DNA of 37,176 nt from positions 1 through 37,176 of the forward strand of contig JANMYB010000101.1 of the NCBI GenBank assembly GCA_031381645.1, in the 5' to 3' direction. Origin of the DNA: Methylotenera_A sp031381645 (GTDB lineage: Bacteria; Pseudomonadota; Gammaproteobacteria; Burkholderiales; Methylophilaceae). A model generated the notes under the pieces. The model had not been told where the DNA came from. It saw nothing but the letters and a program-made list of their open reading frames with translations, and did no database searches. Shown one piece after another: positions 31,813 to 37,176 of the stretch. Each line of letters starts with the position of its first letter. Position 1 is the first letter of the stretch. A program made the translations under genes and the position numbers.

Positions 31813-33095
31813 TTAAATAGCTGATAGAAAGCGCCCATTCCGGCGTAGCTACTTGAATCGCCCAACTCTTCCTCAATGCGCAAAAGCTGATTATACTTGG
31901 CCACGCGCTCACTACGACACAACGAACCCGTTTTAATTTGCAACGCGTTGGTAGCAACCGAAATATCCGCAATCGTGGTATCTTCAGTCTCGCCAGAGCG
32001 ATGCGAAATAACCGCCGTGTAGCCCGCGCGCTTGGCGGTTTCAATGGTTTGGAAAGTCTCAGTAAGAGTGCCGATTTGATTGACTTTAATCAACACCGAA
32101 TTCGCCACGCCACGCTTGATGCCTTCGCGCAAAATTTTCGCGTTCGTCACAAACAAGTCATCGCCCACCAACTGCGTGGTTTTACCCAAGCGTTTGGTGA
32201 GTGTGTCCCAGCCATCCCAATCAAATTCAGCCATGCCATCTTCGATGCTGATGATGGGGTATTTATCGCACCAAGTGGCTAAATAATCAGTAAATTGCGC
32301 CGATGAAAGCGCTAAGCCTTCTGATTCTAAATGATATTTTCCATCTTTATAAAATTCGGTACTGGCGCAATCTAAACCCAAATACACGTCACGTCCAGGC
32401 TCGTAACCCGCTGCTGAAATAGCTTCTAAAATCAACTGAATGGCCGCTTCGTTAGATGGCAAGTTCGGGGCAAAACCGCCTTCATCGCCCACTGTCGTCG
32501 CCAAACCTTTTTTATTTAACGTTTTTTTAAGTTGATGAAATACTTCCGCACCGCACCGCAAAGCTTCGCGAAAACTCGGTAAACCTGCAGGAATAATCAT
32601 AAATTCTTGCATGTCCACGCTGTTATCTGCATGCGCGCCACCGTTGATAATATTCATCATCGGCGTCGGCAATTGCATGCTGCCAGAGCCGCCTAAATAG
32701 CGGTACAGCGGCAATCCGCTCTCCTCCGCTGCCGCACGTGCGCAAGCCATCGAAACCGCTAAAATCGCATTTGCGCCCAAACGGTCTTTATTTTCTGTGC
32801 CGTCCAGTTCAATCAAAGTTTTGTCGATAAAGCTTTGCTCTTCAGCATCCAAGCCAATAATCGCTTCGGTAATTTCAGTATTCACGTTTTCCACCGCCTG
32901 CAACACACCTTTGCCCAAATAGCGCGCTGCATCGCCATCACGTAATTCTGCTGCCTCTTTGCTACCGGTAGAAGCTCCAGAAGGCACCGCCGCACGGCCA
33001 ATAACGCCACTTTCTAGTAGCACGTCGGCCTCAACGGTTGGATTGCCGCGCGAATCCATAATTTCGCGGGCGATAATATCTACAATTGCGCTCAT
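31809..33095 (-). CDS. eno: Enolase
   Basis: Interconverts 2-phosphoglycerate and phosphoenolpyruvate; also a degradosome partner in some bacteria. The 428-aa protein has the N-terminal IVDIIAREIMDSRGNPTVEADV, the catalytic-region MQEFMIIPAG and VGDEGGFAPN, and the metal-ligand motif SIEDGMAEFDWDGW. The active-site segment VLIKVNQIGTLTET is present, and the signature SHRSGETEDTTIADISV is intact. It is third in pyrG-kdsA-eno-ftsB; PEP made here is the substrate of KdsA just upstream. Confidence 0.98.
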   Translation of the reverse strand: MSAIVDIIAREIMDSRGNPTVEADVLLESGVIGRAAVPSGASTGSKEAAELRDGDAARYLGKGVLQAVENVNTEITEAIIGLDAEEQSFIDKTLIELDGTENKDRLGANAILAVSMACARAAAEESGLPLYRYLGGSGSMQLPTPMMNIINGGAHADNSVDMQEFMIIPAGLPSFREALRCGAEVFHQLKKTLNKKGLATTVGDEGGFAPNLPSNEAAIQLILEAISAAGYEPGRDVYLGLDCASTEFYKDGKYHLESEGLALSSAQFTDYLATWCDKYPIISIEDGMAEFDWDGWDTLTKRLGKTTQLVGDDLFVTNAKILREGIKRGVANSVLIKVNQIGTLTETFQTIETAKRAGYTAVISHRSGETEDTTIADISVATNALQIKTGSLCRSERVAKYNQLLRIEEELGDSSSYAGMGAFYQLFK

Positions 33096-33131
33096 TTTTA
33101 TTCCTTAATCTACAAAGTTAGTTCTAATAAT

Positions 33132-33971
33132 TTACAAAAATTGCTCTGCAAAGCCTGCTTTTTTCACCAATTTATCCATCTCCACCAGCAAATGCAATAA
33201 ATCTTCCATCTTATGTAGCGGCCACGCATTGGGGCCATCTGACAATGCTTTTGCGGGTTCAGGATGCGTTTCCATAAACACGCCTGCAATACCACTCGCC
33301 ACTGCAGCCCGTGCCAATACCGGCACAAACTCACGCTGGCCACCGCTTTTGTCGCCTTGTCCACCCGGTTGCTGCACCGAGTGCGTAGCATCAAACACCA
33401 CAGGACAATTGGTCTCGCGCATAATCGCCAAGCTACGCATATCAGAAACCAGCGTATTGTAACCAAACGAAGCACCGCGCTCACACACCATAATCGTGTC
33501 TGCATTGCCGTTGGCCTCTTTGGCTTTTTTCACCACCTGCAACATATCATGTGGTGCTAAAAATTGGCCTTTTTTAATATTCACTGGCTTGCCACAAGTG
33601 GCAACCGCGATAATAAAATCAGTTTGGCGACATAAAAATGCGGGCGTTTGCAGCACGTCCACCACGGCGGCAACTGCGCTTACTTGTTCCTCAGTATGCA
33701 CATCAGTCAACACGGGCACGCCAATTTGGCTTTTCACTTCGTCTAAAATGCGTAAACCTTCATCTAGCCCAAAACCGCGAAAAGTCTTGGTCGAGCTACG
33801 ATTGGCTTTGTCATAACTTGATTTGTAAATAAACGGAATACCGACGCTTGCTGCGATTTCTTTTAACTTGCCCGCAGTTTCAATCGCGAACTCGCGCGAT
33901 TCAATCACACACGGCCCTGCGATTAAAAACAGGGGTTTGTCTAAGCCAGCTTCAAAGCCACATAGTTTCAT
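33132..33971 (-). CDS. kdsA: KDO-8-phosphate synthase, metal-dependent type
   Basis: Condenses PEP with arabinose 5-phosphate to KDO-8-phosphate, the precursor of the LPS inner core. The 279-aa TIM-barrel protein reads FLIAGPCVIES near the N-terminus. The Cys at residue 21 occupies the position that is Asn26 in the metal-free E. coli enzyme and Cys11 in the metal-dependent Aquifex enzyme. Other expected ligands lie in FDATHSVQ, METHPEP and DGPNAWPL. I infer the metal-dependent class. Also intact are KSSYDKANRSS and VCERGASFGYN. The start overlaps the pyrG stop as ATGA. Confidence 0.96.
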   Translation of the reverse strand: MKLCGFEAGLDKPLFLIAGPCVIESREFAIETAGKLKEIAASVGIPFIYKSSYDKANRSSTKTFRGFGLDEGLRILDEVKSQIGVPVLTDVHTEEQVSAVAAVVDVLQTPAFLCRQTDFIIAVATCGKPVNIKKGQFLAPHDMLQVVKKAKEANGNADTIMVCERGASFGYNTLVSDMRSLAIMRETNCPVVFDATHSVQQPGGQGDKSGGQREFVPVLARAAVASGIAGVFMETHPEPAKALSDGPNAWPLHKMEDLLHLLVEMDKLVKKAGFAEQFL

Positions 33972-35602
33972 TCTTTTTGACCTTTATGTGCCAAAGCCGC
34001 TTCAACGTAAGCCTTAAATAAGGGATGGCCTGTGCGCGGGTTCGAGGTAAATTCTGGGTGAAACTGCACCCCGACAAACCACGGGTGCGTGGCTTTTGGC
34101 AACTCAATAATCTCGCATAAATCTTCACCAGTAGTGCGCGCAGAAATCACCATGCCGGCTTTTTTAAGCTGCTCTACATAATGATTGTTGACTTCATAAC
34201 GATGGCGATGGCGTTCATTCACCTGCGCACCGTAAATACTAGCCGCCAGCGTATTCGCAACGATTGGACAGCTTTGTGCACCCAAACGCATTGTTCCACC
34301 AAGGTCAGAATGCTCATCGCGTACTTCCACTTTTCCAGTCGCATCTTTCCACTCTGTGATGAGGCCAATCAGCTTGTGTGGTGCATTTGCATTGAACTCT
34401 GTGCTATTGGCATCTTTCAAACCAGCCACATTTCGAGCGAATTCAATCACCGCCAATTGCATGCCCAAACAAATGCCTAGGTACGGAATTTTGCTTTCGC
34501 GGGCGAATTTAATCGCCGCGATTTTACCTTCTGTGCCGCGCACGCCAAAGCCACCCGGAATCAAAATCGCGTCCATAGAATTAAGCGCATCCGTGCCACT
34601 TTTTTCGATTTCTTCACTGTCGATATAATGAATTTTTACTTTAGATTCTGTGTGAATCCCCGCGTGGATTAAGGCTTCGGTAAGCGATTTGTAAGAATCA
34701 GCCAAATCGACATATTTGCCAACAAAGGCAATATCCACATTGTGTTTTGGGTTGGCCAACAATTGTGTAATGTGCTTCCAGCTCGATAAATCAGCCGCTT
34801 TGGCCAAAATATCCAGCTTATGGCAAACAATTTCGTCCATCATTTGGTCGTGCAATAAGCCTGGGATTTTGTAAATCGAATCCGAGTCAATCGCACTAAT
34901 CACAGCTTCAAAAGCCACATTAGTAAACAGCGCAATTTTACGTTTTTCTTCTTCGGGAATATCGCGCTCGGCACGACACAATAAAATATCGGGCTGAATA
35001 CCAATTTCGCGCAACTCTTTAACGCTATGCTGAGTTGGCTTGGTTTTTAGTTCACCCGCGGTAGGAATCCATGGCAATAAAGTTAAATGCACATAACAGG
35101 CACTGGTTTTGCCGCCTTCAAAACCCATTTGGCGGATAGCCTCTAAAAATGGTAACGATTCAATGTCACCCACCGTGCCGCCAACTTCCACAATCGCCAC
35201 ATCCGCGCCCTCTGCACCGCGCCGAATGTGCGCTTTAATCTCGTCGGTAATGTGCGGAATCACCTGCACGGTTTTGCCTAAATATTCGCCACGACGCTCT
35301 TTTTTAATCACGCTTTCGTAAATTTGGCCAGTGGTAAAGTTATTGCGCTTACCCATACGGCTACTAATAAACCGCTCGTAATGGCCTAAATCCAAGTCGG
35401 TTTCTGCGCCGTCGTCGGTCACAAAAACCTCGCCGTGTTGGAAAGGCGACATGGTGCCAGGGTCAACGTTAATATAAGGGTCTAACTTGAGCATGGTCAC
35501 TTTAATACCACGCGATTCGAGGATTGCGCCGAGGCTGGCGGCCGCGATACCTTTGCCTAAAGAGGAAACTACACCGCCAGTGACGAATACATATTTGGTC
35601 AT
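33968..35602 (-). CDS. pyrG: CTP synthase
   Basis: Makes CTP from UTP, using ammonia released from glutamine. The start at 35602 gives MTKYVFVTGGVVSSLGKG and 544 aa; the frame is open 24 codons further upstream without family resemblance. The N-terminal synthase domain shows LDPYINVDPGTMSPFQHGEVFVTDD, while the C-terminal class I glutaminase domain has its nucleophile Cys378 in GICLGMQLA and the partner His/Glu in HPEFTSNP. It heads pyrG-kdsA-eno-ftsB, with ATGA overlap to kdsA. Confidence 0.97.
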   Translation of the reverse strand: MTKYVFVTGGVVSSLGKGIAAASLGAILESRGIKVTMLKLDPYINVDPGTMSPFQHGEVFVTDDGAETDLDLGHYERFISSRMGKRNNFTTGQIYESVIKKERRGEYLGKTVQVIPHITDEIKAHIRRGAEGADVAIVEVGGTVGDIESLPFLEAIRQMGFEGGKTSACYVHLTLLPWIPTAGELKTKPTQHSVKELREIGIQPDILLCRAERDIPEEEKRKIALFTNVAFEAVISAIDSDSIYKIPGLLHDQMMDEIVCHKLDILAKAADLSSWKHITQLLANPKHNVDIAFVGKYVDLADSYKSLTEALIHAGIHTESKVKIHYIDSEEIEKSGTDALNSMDAILIPGGFGVRGTEGKIAAIKFARESKIPYLGICLGMQLAVIEFARNVAGLKDANSTEFNANAPHKLIGLITEWKDATGKVEVRDEHSDLGGTMRLGAQSCPIVANTLAASIYGAQVNERHRHRYEVNNHYVEQLKKAGMVISARTTGEDLCEIIELPKATHPWFVGVQFHPEFTSNPRTGHPLFKAYVEAALAHKGQKE

Positions 35603-35665
35603 AAAACCCTTGAATATTGGCGCACGATTAAATTCGTACAGACGGGAAGAAATTTTACCGCAAAG

Positions 35666-35701
35666 CCAGTACAATCACCAGTACAATCATCAGTAAAACG
35701 A
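35666..35701. repeat. 12-bp tandem repeat upstream of pyrG and the DUF485 gene
   Basis: CCAGTACAATCA occurs twice head to tail (35666-35677, 35678-35689), and a degenerate third unit TCAGTAAAACGA follows (35690-35701). The repeats lie within the 132-bp divergent spacer between pyrG and the DUF485 gene, so they may be a regulator site or simple slippage. Confidence 0.65.
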
Positions 35702-35734
35702 TGCAATAATTTCAAAAAAATAGGGAGAAAAACC

Positions 35735-36061
35735 TTGCAAAAATCCAACATCCACTGGGAGGCGGTCGAGGCTGATCCGCGTTTTCAGGCCTTGCATCGA
35801 GACAAAAATAAATTCTTATGGCGCATGATGTTGTTTGCATTGATTTTTTATTTTCTACTCCCCATCAGCACTGCGTATTTTCAAGACATTTTAAAAGTGA
35901 AAATTTGGGGCGTCATCAATGTCGGTTTGTTATTCGCGCTTTCGCAATTTATCGTGGCTTGGGCAATCGCTATTATTTACGCCAAGCGCGCCAATAGCGA
36001 ATTTGACGCACGTTCCAAAGCTTTGGTAGAAGACGCTCACAATATTAAGGGCGTACTATGA
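35735..36061 (+). CDS. DUF485 membrane protein (YjcH-like)
   Basis: The 108-aa product of the DUF485 family has two membrane segments (about residues 29-48 and 58-82) and the family start NIHWEAVEADPRFQALHRDKNKFLWRM-type N-terminus. It is usually encoded just before acetate symporter actP, as yjcH is in E. coli. The start is TTG at 35735 with AGGGAGA upstream, the best start available. Its stop overlaps the next ATG (ATGA at 36058-36061), so the two are probably translationally coupled. Confidence 0.88.
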   Translation: MQKSNIHWEAVEADPRFQALHRDKNKFLWRMMLFALIFYFLLPISTAYFQDILKVKIWGVINVGLLFALSQFIVAWAIAIIYAKRANSEFDARSKALVEDAHNIKGVL

Positions 36062-37176
36062 GAAAAATAATCACCATTTTAATGGCTCTGCAAAGCGCAC
36101 CAGCATTGGCTGCTGGAGCAGTCTCTGCAGAATATCGTTGGCTTACTTTTTTAGTATTTAGCAGCATTATCGCTGCCACTATGGTCATCACCTATTGGGC
36201 AAGCAAACGCGTGAAATCAACAGAAGATTTTTACGCTGCTGGCAATTCAATCTCAGGCTTACAAAACGGCTGGGCGATTGCGGGCGATTATTTATCAGCC
36301 GCCTCTTTCCTCGGTATTGCTGGGCTAATTTCTCTGTATGGCTACGATGGCTTTATGTATTCGGTTGGCTTTTTAATGGGCTATATTGCAGTGCTGCTAG
36401 TCATCGCCGAGCCCTGCCGCAACATAGGTAAATACACGCTGGGCGACATTTTAGCTTTTCGTAACGATCCCAAAAAAGCGCGCATGATTGCCGCGCTTTC
36501 CACCATCACCGTCAGCATTTTTTACCTCACCGCGCAAATGGTAGGCGGTGGTGTACTGGTTAAAACACTGATTGGCATCGATTATGAAGTCAGCGTCATC
36601 GCAGTGGGCGCGCTCATGTTGGCTTACGTGGTATTTGGCGGCATGGTCGCCACCACCTACGTGCAAATCGTAAAAGCCGTTCTATTGGTAATCGCTTCCT
36701 TAGTGTTAGTGACATTAGTTTGGTTGCCTTATGGCTTTAGTCTACCTGCATTTTTACAAGCGGTGGTCGATGACCCAAAAATTCAGGCACAAGTGGCTAA
36801 ATTATTAGGCACTGCTGCCAGCAGCATGAGTGCACAAGAGCTTGGGCAGCGCTTTTTAGAGCCTGGTTTGTTTCTAAAAGACCCGATTGACCAGATTAGT
36901 CTTGGCATGGCGCTGGTATTTGGTACCGCAGGTTTGCCGCATATTTTAATGCGCTTTTTTACGGTGCCTAACGCGCAAGAAGCGCGTAAAAGTGTGGTGT
37001 GGGCGATGGCGATTATTGGCGGTTTTTATGTGCTCACGCTGTTTTTGGGCTTTGGTGCGGCCATACATGTAGGCCCAGAGATTATTGGCGGCATTGATAA
37101 AGGCGGCAACATGGCGGCGCCACTATTGGCGCAGTATTTGGGCGGCGGTGAGAGCTCGCTCATGGGCAATTTTATG
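36058..37176 (+). CDS. actP: Cation/acetate symporter ActP, 5' part (cut by window end)
   Basis: Sodium:solute symporter family transporter, probably for acetate or another small monocarboxylate. 373 codons are present and the frame stays open to the window edge; E. coli ActP has about 549 residues. An N-terminal signal-like segment (residues 1-18) precedes many membrane helices. The family motifs STEDFYAAGNSISGLQNGWAIAG-type (about 51-73), SAASFLGIAGLI, GKYTLGDILAFR, and GTAGLPHILMRFFTV (about 288-302) are present. Its pairing with a DUF485 gene supports ActP over other sodium:solute symporters. Substrate is inferred from the family. Confidence 0.9.
   Translation, partial: MRKIITILMALQSAPALAAGAVSAEYRWLTFLVFSSIIAATMVITYWASKRVKSTEDFYAAGNSISGLQNGWAIAGDYLSAASFLGIAGLISLYGYDGFMYSVGFLMGYIAVLLVIAEPCRNIGKYTLGDILAFRNDPKKARMIAALSTITVSIFYLTAQMVGGGVLVKTLIGIDYEVSVIAVGALMLAYVVFGGMVATTYVQIVKAVLLVIASLVLVTLVWLPYGFSLPAFLQAVVDDPKIQAQVAKLLGTAASSMSAQELGQRFLEPGLFLKDPIDQISLGMALVFGTAGLPHILMRFFTVPNAQEARKSVVWAMAIIGGFYVLTLFLGFGAAIHVGPEIIGGIDKGGNMAAPLLAQYLGGGESSLMGNFM

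Noticed and set aside
35606..35625. TGAATATTGG near the pyrG start as another copy of the element
   Set aside because: Matches only part of the core, lacks the ATG of the loop consensus, and has no pairing arms.
35603..35674. Upstream extension of pyrG by 24 codons
   Set aside because: MTKYVFVTGG at 35602 is the normal CTP synthase start; the extension runs into the divergent promoter region.
35666..35701. CRISPR-like array
   Set aside because: The repeats are 12 bp and directly abutting with no spacers, and no cas genes are in the window.

Overview
The window looks like chromosomal DNA of a betaproteobacterial methylotroph, most likely a member of the Methylophilaceae (Methylotenera-like). 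This rests on four things: the gene order cmk-rpsA-ihfB-lapB-pyrF and pyrG-kdsA-eno-ftsB, which is usual in Betaproteobacteria; an AT-leaning base composition; an mxaRSACKL cluster (methanol dehydrogenase maturation); and a zwf/pgl pair of the kind used by RuMP-cycle methylotrophs. Species assignment is inference. I see no phage, insertion sequence, CRISPR array, tRNA or rRNA.

Layout. 1-5.4 kb (+): end of cmk, rpsA (S1 lacking its sixth domain), ihfB, lapB overlapping pyrF, and a secreted helix-hairpin-helix protein with a lysine-rich tail. 5.4-8.1 kb (-): a glycine-zipper protein with a histidine-rich tail, then metG. 8.2-9.9 kb (+): apbC/mrp and a DUF1003 membrane protein. 10-12.6 kb: pgl (-) and zwf (+), divergent across a 483-bp spacer. 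12.7-15.6 kb (+): dcd and a large Orn/Lys/Arg decarboxylase. 15.6-21.2 kb (-): a tight run alaA-hom-thrC-small secreted protein-thyA-folA. 21.2-22.3 kb: an Mth938-type protein (+) and a DUF1439 lipoprotein (-). 22.4-24.2 kb (-): fabA-fabB. 24.5-30.1 kb (+): mxaR, mxaS, mxaA, mxaC, mxaK, mxaL. 30-31.8 kb: ygfX (-), ygfZ (+), ftsB (-), all overlapping a neighbour. 31.8-35.6 kb (-): pyrG-kdsA-eno-ftsB operon. 35.7 kb to the end (+): a DUF485 protein and an actP-type acetate symporter cut by the window end.

How the genes fit together. Most are housekeeping genes: translation, nucleotide synthesis (pyrF, dcd, thyA, folA, pyrG), lipid and LPS synthesis (fabAB, lapB, kdsA), and Asp-family amino acids (hom, thrC). 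Methylotrophy appears in mxaRSACKL and zwf/pgl. The mxa accessory genes stand here without the structural genes mxaF/J/G/I.

The most unusual structure is not a gene. A palindromic element of about 35-40 bp, with an 11-nt loop of form [TG][CT]ATG[AG]ATATT, occurs five times between genes (9926, 11087, 15555, 21660, 24338), three of them between convergent genes. A sixth, looser match lies inside the folA coding sequence. The arms differ in sequence between copies but can still pair in most of them, which suggests a REP-like or RNA-structural element. I do not recognise it.
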